Part shown: positions 26,011 to 36,808 of the stretch, piece by piece
Numbering within the stretch: position 1 is the stretch's first letter
Layout: each line of letters opens with the position of its first letter
Source of the DNA: Phytoseiulus persimilis
Taxonomy: Eukaryota; Arthropoda; Arachnida; Mesostigmata; Phytoseiidae
DNA: 64,000 nt
Assembly: GCA_037576195.1 (NCBI GenBank)
Contig: CM075101.1
Coordinates: forward strand, 47,120,001-47,184,000
Direction of reading: 5' to 3'
Made by a program: the position numbers and the translations under genes
The notes under the pieces: model-generated
What the model was told of the DNA's origin: nothing
What the model saw: the letters and a program-made list of their open reading frames with translations, nothing else
The model's database searches: none

Positions 26011-26475
26011 CAGGGGTGGGCAACTTGGTGCGGCCCGCGGGCCGCAAAATCTGGCCCGCGGGCCGCACGAGGTGCTTCGCGGGCCGCAGTGCACAGCACC
26101 ATCGCGGCCGTGCAAGCTCACGGGCCGCCACATGAAACGTATCTCAGCGAGCTCGAAGTATTCCTAATCCATGTGACATGTCTCCAGAGAGCGTCATCCG
26201 GCAAAGATGAGGTTTCAAGCTCAGGAATCGTTTCCTTTGGGTGCATCCGAAACCTGAGCTCCAGAAAAATCACAACACCTCGATGTGCCTATCGAAGAGT
26301 GAACACTCGACTCACTCGCCCACCAAGTTGAGGAGATTCACTCAGGTTGGGGAAGATCGTAGGAAATGTTAAATCTATTTTCCATGGAAGCGATTCGTCG
26401 TTTTCAAGCGCTTTTTGCGCGGGGCCCTGCCCGAACACAGCGGTCCACTCGCGGGCCGCACTTTGCCCACCCCTG
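26011..26475. mobile_element. Non-autonomous hAT element (MITE)
   Basis: The left end reads CAGGGGTGGGCAA followed by CGGCCCGCGGGCCGC. The right end is its inverted counterpart (TTTGCCCACCCCTG), with CGCGGGCCGC just inside. It is flanked by 8-bp direct repeats, TCCTAAAG (26003-26010) and TCCTAGAG (26476-26483), differing at one base. CAGGG-type ends, subterminal CGGCCCG motifs and 8-bp target duplications are hAT hallmarks. At 465 bp it has no transposase and would depend on one supplied in trans. Confidence 0.85.
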
Positions 26476-26483
26476 TCCTAGAG

Positions 26484-27210
26484 TTTCTCGAACGCCGTTG
26501 AGCGGGCGAAAAAAGCGGCCACCAGCTGCTCATACGGACCCCTCTCACATAGAGCTTTGCTTGAGTGGGCGCGAATGCTGTCCCCTCTCGCCGAGGGAAA
26601 TTTTACCTGTAAAATATTGGAACCTTATAATCTTCGTCGGATATAGTAACGGAAACGTTCCCTTGCAACTGCGGGTATCGGGACGGGCCCCTCACACTCC
26701 TCTCGTTTAATGGATAGAACGCATGGTCCAGAATCTATTGGAAGTATTCTCGACCCGCATCGTCAGATTGATGCAAGACCACCCGCATTCCAACCCACGA
26801 GATCGAGTTTCGAAGTGAGATAACTCGGCGCTACGAACTGGAGAAGCCTTCCTGGACGGTGACCTCATGAAATGGGCTCTGACTTGCCGTGAAAAAAGTA
26901 GATGCTTCTTTGCTTGGTCGCTTTCCAAGCAAAGTTCAAACTAGTTCTCCTACTAGTTTGATCCCTAGCTTATGGTTGCTTATCTTCAAGCTCGTCCTGG
27001 GTAGACAGCGAACACACTTCCACATCTCCGGATGAAGAAATCATTGATGTTTTCGACGTCACCAAAAATTATTCCAAGAGTCATCACAGCTATAACGCTA
27101 CGAATACGAATCCGAAACCTGTTTCCAGGGCCGGATTCCCGCCGCCATCACATCGTCCAGAACCGACCTGCCGTTAATTTTCATTTCTTCGACTCTAAGG
27201 CGGTCCCCCA
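26484..27210. other. 3' flank of the RRM gene
   Basis: On the minus strand, about 27210-27010 aligns with the 3' UTR of the RRM-Tudor copies at 41.9 and 50.2 kb (shared GGCAGGTC and TTCTGGACGAT words), and a weakened poly(A) signal, AATAATT, stands where the other copies have AATAAA. The rest shows no recognisable gene. Confidence 0.5.
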
Positions 27211-28074
27211 TCAGGTATCTCCTCCGCTGACATTTAGAACACTCTGGACAGCATTAGAGACCCGTTTCCAAGGCCACTCATTGCTTCTCACTCCCCAGCG
27301 CGGCGATTTGGAACGCCCCTTCACGGGTTCAACCTGGCGCCTCCAGTGATTCCTTCCGAGAGGCTTTCTGAGGAAGCCGTTCGGTCGCCTGGAAGGAAAG
27401 AAAATTAAACCCATATCCGACCCACACTGTCCGGGAGAATCTGCCGAGGACCTTCAAGACTCAGGAGGTATGGTACTCGCACAATGAGTGAGAAATCCTC
27501 CCACGGCTGATTGCGAATCTGGGCGGCGGTTTTCACCCTCATGAATTCGCCCATGAGATGCATGACTCCTTTCTGAGCCACTAGAACCTTGACTACCGCG
27601 TCGTCAGCGAAGTCCACGAAGCTTGAATCCGAGGAATGAGCGAATCGTTAGCTCCACTACGGAGTTTGTCAGCGAGTGCGAAATCGATCGATTTTGGGAG
27701 TCCAGACGCCCAATAATCGTGCCGAAATGGGCTCCCGTGGTTCTTAAAGTCGCCTGTGCTTGTAAGCTCCCTGTGCCAGGTGGGCCCCTGAGCGCTGCTC
27801 AAGCAACCAGTACTTACGCGACTTGACGAGACCACCGAGAATCAACCCCCTTGTTGAGCAAGCGTATGCTCATCGGTTTGAACGGCTGCAGGGATTCCAG
27901 AACATCGCCCTGGGAGAAAGACGGTCCGGATCAATCTTCTTCCATCTCGAACGCCATGTTCGACGGGTTGTATTCTGTACACCTTCGGATCTCTACACAA
28001 GGTTGAATTCTACTCACATTGGTTGCCCATGCTGACAATGGGTTGATAAACACGGTTTGCTTACGACAGTCCAT
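27211..28074 (-). CDS. Single-RRM protein, copy 1 of an RRM-Tudor gene family
   Basis: Putative RNA-binding protein of 147 aa. Minus-strand exons: 28074-28018, 27909-27818, 27621-27505, 27388-27211, all in frame. The fold is an RRM: RNP2-like VFINPL at residues 8-13, RNP1-like RQVAFVDF at 47-54, and a closing GEFMRV strand. A basic tail follows. Compared with the copies at 40.8 and 49.1 kb, the region coding the Tudor-like domain (about 360 bases, between GAAACGGG and AATGTCAGCGG) is replaced by about 27 bases, and a small indel shifts the frame. The product therefore ends after the RRM and a short tail. The third donor (GTGGGA) is weak where copy 2 has GTGAGT. The 5' UTR also matches the other copies. 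It may be a live shortened gene or a decaying one. The RRM call is from motifs; the host-gene identity is not recognised. Confidence 0.65.
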
Positions 28075-28278
28075 CTCTCCTGACAGAGTCAGAAAAAGGT
28101 AGAACCGGATCGTGGAGTTCTGAATTGTACAAAAGCGGCAACGAAATTAAGTCCCTGGGCTTCAGAGCTTCCTTATTCATGGCGAATCTCAGCACGACTC
28201 CCAGGGTTAGACATGAATGGCTCTGTACGAATTCGAGAAATGCGGAAATCAATGACAGCAATCATGTTGGCGGTTCCA

Positions 28279-31200
28279 TCGGCTTCGTCTGTAAGTTTGT
28301 CAGTTTGTCTGTTTGCCCGCACTTTTTCTGGAACACATGGGGATGGTTCCGGGACCAATCTGACCATACTGTCCCGAGTCTGGAGAGGTGATTCCGGTAC
28401 GAGTCTGATTATACATTTTGAAAGCTGGAGGGGTGATTCCGGTACGAGTCTGATTATACATTTTGAAAGCTGGAGGGGTGATTCTGGAACCGATCTGATC
28501 ATACCTTCCAGAACGAGGAGGGGTGATTCCGAGACCAATCTGAGCATTACTTCCCAACTCTGGAGGGGTGATTTCGAGACCGATCTGAGCATTACTTCCC
28601 AACTCTGGAGGGGTGATTCCGGGCTCAATCTGAGCATTACTTCCCAACTCTGGAGGGGTGATTTCGAGACCGATCTGGGCATTACTTCCCAACTCTGGAG
28701 GGGTGATTCCGGGCTCAATCTGAGCATTACTTCCCAACTCTGGAGGGGTGATTCCGGGCTCAATCTGAGCATTACTTCCCAACTCTGGAGGGGTGATTCC
28801 GGGCTCAATCTGAGCATTACTTCCCAACTCTGGAGGGGTGATTCCGGACTCAATCTGAGCATTACTTCCCAACTCTGGAGGGGTGATTCCGAGACCAATC
28901 TGGGCATTACTTCCCAACTCTGGAGGGGTGATTCCGGGGTCAATCTGAGCATTACTTCCCAACTCTGGAGGGGTGATTCCGAGACCAATCTGAGCATTAC
29001 TTTCCAACTCTGGAGGGGGTGATTTCGAGACCGATCTGAGCATTACTTCCCAACTCTGGAGGGGTGATTCCGGGCTCAATCTGAGCATTACTTCCCAACT
29101 CTGGAGGGGTGATTCCGAGACCAATCTGAGCATTACTTCCCAACTCTGGAGGGGTGATTTCGAGACCGATCTGAGCATTACTTCCCAACTCTGGAGGGGT
29201 GATTTCGAGACCAATCTGAGCATTACTTTCCAACTCTGGAGGGGTGATTCCGAGACCGATCTGAGCATTACTTCCCAACTCTGGAGGGGTGATTTCGAGA
29301 CCGATCTGAGCATTACTTTCCAACTCTGGAGGGGTGATTTCGAGACCGATCTGAGCATTACTTCCCAACTCTGGAGGGGTGATTTCGAGACCGATCTGAG
29401 CATTACTTCCCAACTCTGGAGGGGTGATTCCGAGACCAATCTGAGCATTACTTCCCAACTCTGGAGGGGTGATTCCGAGACCAATCTGGGCATTACTTCC
29501 CAACTCTGGAGGGGTGATTCCGGGGTCAATCTGAGCATTACTTCCCAACTCTGGAGGGGTGATTCCGAGACCAATCTGGGCATTACTTCCCAACTCTGGA
29601 GGGGTGATTCCGGGGTCAATCTGAGCATTACTTCCCAACTCTGGAGGGGTGATTCCGAGACCAATCTGAGCATTACTTCCCAACTCTGGAGGGGTGATTC
29701 CGGGGTCAATCTGAGCATTACTTCCCAACTCTGGAGGGGTGATTCCGAGATCAATCTGAGCATTACTTTCCAACTCTGGAGGGGTGATTTCGAGACCGAT
29801 CTGAGCATTACTTCCCAACTCTGGAGGGGTGATTCCGGGCTCAATCTGAGCATTACTTCCCAACTCTGGAGGGGTGATTCCGAGACCAATCTGAGCATTA
29901 CTTCCCAACTCTGGAGGGGTGATTTCGAGACCGATCTGAGCATTACTTCCCAACTCTGGAGGGGTGATTCCGGGGTCAATCTGAGCATTACTTTCCAACT
30001 CTGGAAAGGTGATTCCGGGCTCAATCTGAGCATTACTTTCCAACTCTGGGGGGGTGATTCCGAGACCAATCTGAGCATTACTTTCCAACTCTGGAGGGGT
30101 GATTCCGGGGTCAGTCTGAGCATTACTTCCCAACTCTGGAGGGGTGATTCCGAGACCAATCTGAGCATTACTTTCCAACTCTGGAGGGGTGATTCCGAGA
30201 CCAATCTGAGCATTACTTTCCAACTCTGGAGGGGTGATTCCGAGACCAATCTGAGCATCACTTCCCAACTCTGGAGGGGTGATTCCGAGACCAGTCTGAG
30301 CATTACTTCCCAACTCTGGAGGGGTGATTCCGAGACCAATCTGAGCATTACTTCCCAACTCTGGAGGGGTGATTCCGGGGTCAGTCTGAGCATTACTTTC
30401 CAACTCTGGAGGGGTGATTCCGAGACCAATCTGAGCATTACTTCCCAACTCTGGAGGGGTGATTCCGAGACCAATCTGAGCATTACTTCCCAACTCTGGA
30501 GGGGTGATTCCGAGACCAATCTGAGCATTACTTCCCAACTCTGGAGGGGTGATTCCGAGACCAATCTGAGCATTACTTCCCAACTCTGGAGGGGTGATTC
30601 CGGGCTCAATCTGAGCATTACTTTCCGACTCTGGAGGGGTGATTCCGAGACCAATCTGGGCATTTCTTTCCAACTCTGGAGGGGTGATTCCGGGCTCAAT
30701 CTGAGCATTACTTTCCAACTCTGGAGGGGTGATTCCGGGGTCAGTCTGAGCATTACTTTCCAACTCTGGAGGGATGATTCCGAGACCAATCTGGGCATTT
30801 CTTTCCAACTCTGGAGGGGTGATTCCGGGCTCAATCTGAGCATTACTTCCCAACTCTGGAGGGGTGATTCCGAGACCAATCTGGGCATTTCTTTCCAACT
30901 CTGGAGGGGTGATTTCGAGACCAATCTGAGCATTACTTCCCAACTCTGGAGGGGTGATTCCGGGGTCAATCTGAGCATTACTTCCCAACTCTGGAGGGGT
31001 GATTTCGAGACCGATCTGAGCATTACTTCCCAACTCTGGAGGGGTGATTCCGGGGTCAATCTGAGCATTACTTTCCAACTCTGGAAAGGTGATTCCGGGC
31101 TCAATCTGAGCATTACTTTCCAACTCTGGGGGGGTGATTCCGAGACCAATCTGAGCATTACTTTCCAACTCTGGAGGGGTGATTCCGGGGTCAGTCTGAG

Positions 31201-31454
31201 CATTACTTTCCAACTCTGGGGGGGTGATTCCGAGACCAATCTGAGCATTACTTTCCAACTCTGGAGGGGTGATTCCGGGGTCAGTCTGAGCATTACTTTC
31301 CAACCCTAGAGGGGTGATTCCGAGACCAATCTGACCATACTTTTCAAAGTTGGAATGCTGACCCAGTGAAGGGAGAGAAAAGTGCCTCGATGGCAGGGAG
31401 CGCCGTCCAAGCGCGCGCAGCGCGGCCGACTCCAGTCGGCCAAAGGCCGGCTGG
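28279..31454 (+). mobile_element. Minisatellite-bearing non-autonomous Helitron-like element 1
   Basis: Starts A|TCGGCTTCGTCTGT (28278/28279) and ends with an 8-bp-arm hairpin GGCCGACT-CC-AGTCGGCC (31424-31441), nine bases, then CTGG|T (31451-31454/31455). TC at the 5' end, hairpin plus CTRR at the 3' end, insertion between A and T, and no inverted repeats or target duplication are the Helitron signature. The interior is a head of CAGTTTGTC repeats, a 45-bp array, and a conserved tail of about 105 bp. There is no Rep/helicase, so it would need a helper. The class is inferred from the ends. Confidence 0.65.
28345..31340. repeat. 45-bp minisatellite array 1 (about 65 units)
   Basis: Tandem 45-base units containing CAACTCTGGAGGGGTGATTC and CAATCTGAGCATTACTT. 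Variants fall mostly at fixed positions (GAGACC, GGGCTC or GGGGTC; CCC or TTC before CAACTC). Some stretches alternate two variants, giving a 90-bp higher order (about 29500-29720). A variant block with GGAAAGG and GGGGGGG units recurs at 29990-30120, 31070-31210 and 33870-34080. Because 45 is a multiple of 3, three of the six frames stay open for hundreds of codons. Confidence 0.98.
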
Positions 31455-32365
31455 TCCCTAATAATTGGGGCTGCGCATCTTTGTCGCGATCAAGAAACGC
31501 GAATATCGCGGGCACGGGCCTACCAGCTTTTTTTGGGGGGTGAGGGGGGAGGGGGTTAAACTGAGTGGATCACTCGAGAATCGTGACGGGTGATGAGATC
31601 GCGTGAATACCGCAACAAACTTGATCGAAAATGAGTACATGGTGTAACGATGGAGAAACAGACTATTTTCTTAGTTTGAACAGAGCATGACCACCTTACA
31701 ATGCTGAAGAGGTCCTATCACATCCTGAAAATGTTTCCACCTCAGACGATGAAGACGGATTCGGCTTGGAATAGGACAACGTAGATTTGCGTTGAACTTG
31801 ATTTGGATCCAAGCTCTGGAGCGTATCGGCGTTACGATGAAGCTTGCTGTAGACGGCTGAATTTGGCTCAGCGATGCTACGGCGGCCATTCCTCAATACT
31901 TTCGAGTACATGCTGAAATACCGCTCCGCGGTAACAATCCCGAGAGAAACGCTGCGGCAAATTAGAGCTATGTGGGACAGTTCAGGGAAGCGTTGGTCTG
32001 AGGCAAGCCAGGAGCCCACGGCGCGACTGAAGCTATTGAAGCTTTGATCGAGTTCAAAAACATTCTGAGCTCCGCCCTCGCCAAGTTGTTTTCGTCGAAC
32101 CAGGAAATAATCTCAAAGACTACCTCAGGATCTACTGCAGTGATTCCAATGTCTCGGTTATCGAGGTCATTGCCGGAAACGACAGAGATCGTGATGTTCT
32201 TTCAGCCCGCTCATAATTCAGCCCAACCGATGGAATGTCCCCGAACGCTCTGTTTCTCGAGGGCGAGTTGCTCAGCTGGCCTCTGGCACTTGAGATCATT
32301 GAAGCATATGCTGGAAGACTTCGGATAGGCGAATAATTATTATTATTATCCTTTACTATATATAA
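31455..32365. repeat. Spacer between Helitron-like elements 1 and 2, first copy
   Basis: This 911-bp spacer recurs without visible differences at 34252-35162. No coding gene is recognised. Near its right end (32262-32345), the words CAGCTGGC and CACTTGAGATCATTGAA also occur at about 52520-52595, so part of it is itself a dispersed repeat. Confidence 0.9.
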
Positions 32366-34251
32366 TCGGCTTAGTCTGTCAGTTTGTCAGTCTGTCAGTT
32401 TGTCAGTCTGTCAGTTTGTCCGCACTTTTTCTGAAAGACATGAAGGTGATTCTGGGACCAATCTGCACATACTCTCCCGAGTCTGGAGAGGTGATTCCGG
32501 TACGAGTCTGACTATACTTTTCAGAAGCTGGAGGGGTGATTCTAGAACCAATCTGACCATACTTTTCAAAACGTGGAGGGGTGATTCTAGAACCAATCTG
32601 ACCATACTTTTCAAAACGTGGAGGGGTGATTCCGGAACCGATCTGACCATTACTTTTCAAGTCTGGAGGGGTGATTGCGAGACCAATCTGAGCATTACTT
32701 CCCAACTCTGGAGGGGTGATTTCGAGACCAATCTGAGCATTACTTTCCAACTCTGGAGGGGTGATTTCGAGACCAATCTGAGCATTACTTCCCAACTCTG
32801 GAGGGGTGATTTCGAGACCAATCTGAGCATCACTTTCCAACTCTGGAGGGGTGATTCCGAGACCAATCTGACCATTACTTTCCAACTCTGGAGAGGTGAT
32901 TCCGAGACCAATCTGAGCATTACTCCCCAACTCCGGAGGGGTGATTCCGAGACCAATCTGAGAATTACTTTTCAAGTCTGGAGGGGTGATTCCGAGACCA
33001 ATCTGAGCATTACTTTCCAACTCTGGAGGGGTGATTCCGAGACCAATCTGAGCATTACTTCCCAACTCCGGAGGGGTAGTTCCGAGACCAGTCTGAGCAT
33101 TACTTCCCAACTCCGGAGGGGTGATTCCGAGACCAATCTGAGCATTACTTCCCAACTCTGGAGGGGTGATTCCGAGACCAATCTGAGCATTACTTCCCAA
33201 CTCCGGAGGGGTGATTCCGGGGTCAATCTGAGCATTACTTCCCAACTCTGGAGGGGTGATTTCGAGACCAATCTGAGCATTACTTTCCAACTCTGGAGGG
33301 GTGATTCCGAGACCAATCTGACCATTACTTTCCAACTCTGGAGAGGTGATTCCGAGACCAATCTGAGCATTACTTCCCAACTCCGGAGGGGTGATTCCTA
33401 GACCAATCTGAGAATTACTTTTCGAGTCTGGAGGGGTGATTCCGAGACCAATCTGACCATTACTTCCCAACTCCGGAGGGGTGATTCCGGGGTCAATCTG
33501 AGCATTTCTTTCCAACTCCGGAGGGGTGATTCCGGGGTCAATCTGAGCAGTACTTTCCAACTCTGGAGGGGTGATTCCGAGACCCATCTGAGCATTACTT
33601 CCCAACTCTGGAGGGGTGATTCCTGGCTCAATCCGAGCATTACTTCCCAACTCTGGAGGGGTGATTCCGGGCTCAATCTGAGCATTACTTCCCAACTCTG
33701 GAGGGGTGATTCCGAGACCAATCTGAGCATTACTTCCCAACTCTGGAGGGGTGATTCCGGGGTCAATCTGAGCATTACTTCCCAACTCTGGAGGGGTGAT
33801 TTCGAGACCGATCTGAGCATTACTTCCCAACTCTGGAGGGGTGATTCCGGGGTCAATCTGAGCATTACTTTCCAACTCTGGAAAGGTGATTCCGGGCTCA
33901 ATCTGAGCATTACTTTCCAACTCTGGGGGGGTGATTCCGAGACCAATCTGAGCATTACTTTCCAACTCTGGAGGGGTGATTCCGGGGTCAGTCTGAGCAT
34001 TACTTTCCAACTCTGGGGGGGTGATTCCCAGACCAATCTGAGCATTACTTTCCAACTCTGGAGGGGTGATTCCGGGGTCAGTCTGAGCATTACTTTCCAA
34101 CCCTAGAGGGGTGATTCCGAGACCAATCTGACCATACTTTTCAAAGTTGGAATGCTGACCCAGTGAAGGGAGAGAAAAGTGCCTCGATGGCAGGGAGCGC
34201 CGTCCAAGCGCGCGCAGCGCGGCCGACTCCAGTCGGCCAAAGGCCGGCTGG
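32366..34251 (+). mobile_element. Minisatellite-bearing Helitron-like element 2
   Basis: Same architecture as element 1: A|TCGGCTTAGTCTGT start (32365/32366), CAGT/TTGTC head, a 45-bp array at about 32450-34140 (about 37 units), the conserved tail, hairpin and CTGG|T end (34248-34251/34252). The right part of the array matches element 1 and the left part matches element 3, with a constant 2797-bp offset, as expected after a tandem duplication. Confidence 0.65.
32450..34140. repeat. 45-bp minisatellite array 2
   Basis: About 37 units of the same 45-base repeat as array 1. The first units are diverged (TTTTCAAAACGTGG and TTTTCAGAAGCTGG in place of TTCCCAACTCTGG), a pattern kept at the head of array 3 and, in reverse orientation, near 54.2 and 57.5 kb. 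Confidence 0.97.
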
Positions 34252-35162
34252 TCCCTAATAATTGGGGCTGCGCATCTTTGTCGCGATCAAGAAACGCGAA
34301 TATCGCGGGCACGGGCCTACCAGCTTTTTTTGGGGGGTGAGGGGGGAGGGGGTTAAACTGAGTGGATCACTCGAGAATCGTGACGGGTGATGAGATCGCG
34401 TGAATACCGCAACAAACTTGATCGAAAATGAGTACATGGTGTAACGATGGAGAAACAGACTATTTTCTTAGTTTGAACAGAGCATGACCACCTTACAATG
34501 CTGAAGAGGTCCTATCACATCCTGAAAATGTTTCCACCTCAGACGATGAAGACGGATTCGGCTTGGAATAGGACAACGTAGATTTGCGTTGAACTTGATT
34601 TGGATCCAAGCTCTGGAGCGTATCGGCGTTACGATGAAGCTTGCTGTAGACGGCTGAATTTGGCTCAGCGATGCTACGGCGGCCATTCCTCAATACTTTC
34701 GAGTACATGCTGAAATACCGCTCCGCGGTAACAATCCCGAGAGAAACGCTGCGGCAAATTAGAGCTATGTGGGACAGTTCAGGGAAGCGTTGGTCTGAGG
34801 CAAGCCAGGAGCCCACGGCGCGACTGAAGCTATTGAAGCTTTGATCGAGTTCAAAAACATTCTGAGCTCCGCCCTCGCCAAGTTGTTTTCGTCGAACCAG
34901 GAAATAATCTCAAAGACTACCTCAGGATCTACTGCAGTGATTCCAATGTCTCGGTTATCGAGGTCATTGCCGGAAACGACAGAGATCGTGATGTTCTTTC
35001 AGCCCGCTCATAATTCAGCCCAACCGATGGAATGTCCCCGAACGCTCTGTTTCTCGAGGGCGAGTTGCTCAGCTGGCCTCTGGCACTTGAGATCATTGAA
35101 GCATATGCTGGAAGACTTCGGATAGGCGAATAATTATTATTATTATCCTTTACTATATATAA
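34252..35162. repeat. Spacer between Helitron-like elements 2 and 3, second copy
   Basis: Second copy of the 911-bp spacer at 31455-32365, 2797 bp away. The duplicated tract also extends into the arrays on both sides (about 30.95-33.72 kb with about 33.75-36.52 kb). Confidence 0.9.
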
Positions 35163-36688
35163 TCGGCTTAGTCTGTCAGTTTGTCAGTCTGTCAGTTTGT
35201 CAGTCTGTCAGTTTGTCCGCACTTTTTCTGAAAGACATGAAGGTGATTCTGGGACCAATCTGCACATACTCTCCCGAGTCTGGAGAGGTGATTCCGGTAC
35301 GAGTCTGACTATACTTTTCAGAAGCTGGAGGGGTGATTCTAGAACCAATCTGACCATACTTTTCAAAACGTGGAGGGGTGATTCTAGAACCAATCTGACC
35401 ATACTTTTCAAAACGTGGAGGGGTGATTCCGGAACCGATCTGACCATTACTTTTCAAGTCTGGAGGGGTGATTGCGAGACCAATCTGAGCATTACTTCCC
35501 AACTCTGGAGGGGTGATTTCGAGACCAATCTGAGCATTACTTTCCAACTCTGGAGGGGTGATTTCGAGACCAATCTGAGCATTACTTCCCAACTCTGGAG
35601 GGGTGATTTCGAGACCAATCTGAGCATCACTTTCCAACTCTGGAGGGGTGATTCCGAGACCAATCTGACCATTACTTTCCAACTCTGGAGAGGTGATTCC
35701 GAGACCAATCTGAGCATTACTCCCCAACTCCGGAGGGGTGATTCCGAGACCAATCTGAGAATTACTTTTCAAGTCTGGAGGGGTGATTCCGAGACCAATC
35801 TGAGCATTACTTTCCAACTCTGGAGGGGTGATTCCGAGACCAATCTGAGCATTACTTCCCAACTCCGGAGGGGTAGTTCCGAGACCAGTCTGAGCATTAC
35901 TTCCCAACTCCGGAGGGGTGATTCCGAGACCAATCTGAGCATTACTTCCCAACTCTGGAGGGGTGATTCCGAGACCAATCTGAGCATTACTTCCCAACTC
36001 CGGAGGGGTGATTCCGGGGTCAATCTGAGCATTACTTCCCAACTCTGGAGGGGTGATTTCGAGACCAATCTGAGCATTACTTTCCAACTCTGGAGGGGTG
36101 ATTCCGAGACCAATCTGACCATTACTTTCCAACTCTGGAGAGGTGATTCCGAGACCAATCTGAGCATTACTTCCCAACTCCGGAGGGGTGATTCCTAGAC
36201 CAATCTGAGAATTACTTTTCGAGTCTGGAGGGGTGATTCCGAGACCAATCTGACCATTACTTCCCAACTCCGGAGGGGTGATTCCGGGGTCAATCTGAGC
36301 ATTTCTTTCCAACTCCGGAGGGGTGATTCCGGGGTCAATCTGAGCAGTACTTTCCAACTCTGGAGGGGTGATTCCGAGACCCATCTGAGCATTACTTCCC
36401 AACTCTGGAGGGGTGATTCCTGGCTCAATCCGAGCATTACTTCCCAACTCTGGAGGGGTGATTCCGGGCTCAATCTGAGCATTACTTCCCAACTCTGGAG
36501 GGGTGATTCCGAGACCAATCTGAGCATTACTTTCCAACTCTGGAGGGGTGATTCCGAGACCAATCTGACAATATATTTCAAAATCAGAATGCTAAACCAG
36601 TGAAGGGAGAGAAAAGTGCCTCGATGGCAGAGAGCGCCGTCCAACCGCGCGCAGCGCGGCCGACTCCAGTCGGCCAAAGGCCGGCTGG
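35163..36688 (+). mobile_element. Minisatellite-bearing Helitron-like element 3
   Basis: A|TC start at 35162/35163 and CTGG|T end at 36685-36688/36689, with the same hairpin. Its 45-bp array (about 35247-36575) is identical to that of element 2 for its first 1.3 kb, then leaves through a diverged last unit and tail (AATCAGAATGCTAAACC in place of AGTTGGAATGCTGACCC). The 5' flank of the second RRM gene copy begins directly at the 3' end, with a TATAAAT only 5 bases further on. Confidence 0.65.
35247..36575. repeat. 45-bp minisatellite array 3
   Basis: About 29 units. An open stretch of 333 codons on the plus strand is identical to that of array 2, so this part was duplicated recently or is a duplicated assembly segment. 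Confidence 0.97.
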
Positions 36689-36693
36689 TTCAC

Positions 36694-36700
36694 TATAAAT
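36694..36700 (+). promoter_or_regulatory. TATA box of RRM gene copy 2
   Basis: TATAAAT followed by GAGGAAGCTC, 109 bases upstream of the ATG. The same TATAAATGAGGAAGCTC context is present at 45329-45345, next to the remnant 5' end of another copy. In copy 1 the corresponding position reads GAATAAGGAAGC, so its TATA box is degraded. Function is inferred. Confidence 0.5.
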
Positions 36701-36808
36701 GAGGAAGCTCCGGTGCGTTGGAATCACTTCCGTTGCTTGTTCTGTGAGACTCAGAATTCCACGATCCGGTTCTCACTTTTCTGACTCAGTCGGAAGAAAA
36801 ACGTAGAG

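Noticed and set aside
28300-31293. 997-codon minus-strand open frame as a protein gene
   Set aside because: It is the 45-bp minisatellite read in a stop-free frame plus the repeat head; a second minus frame and one plus frame are equally open, and unit variants are not biased toward silent changes.
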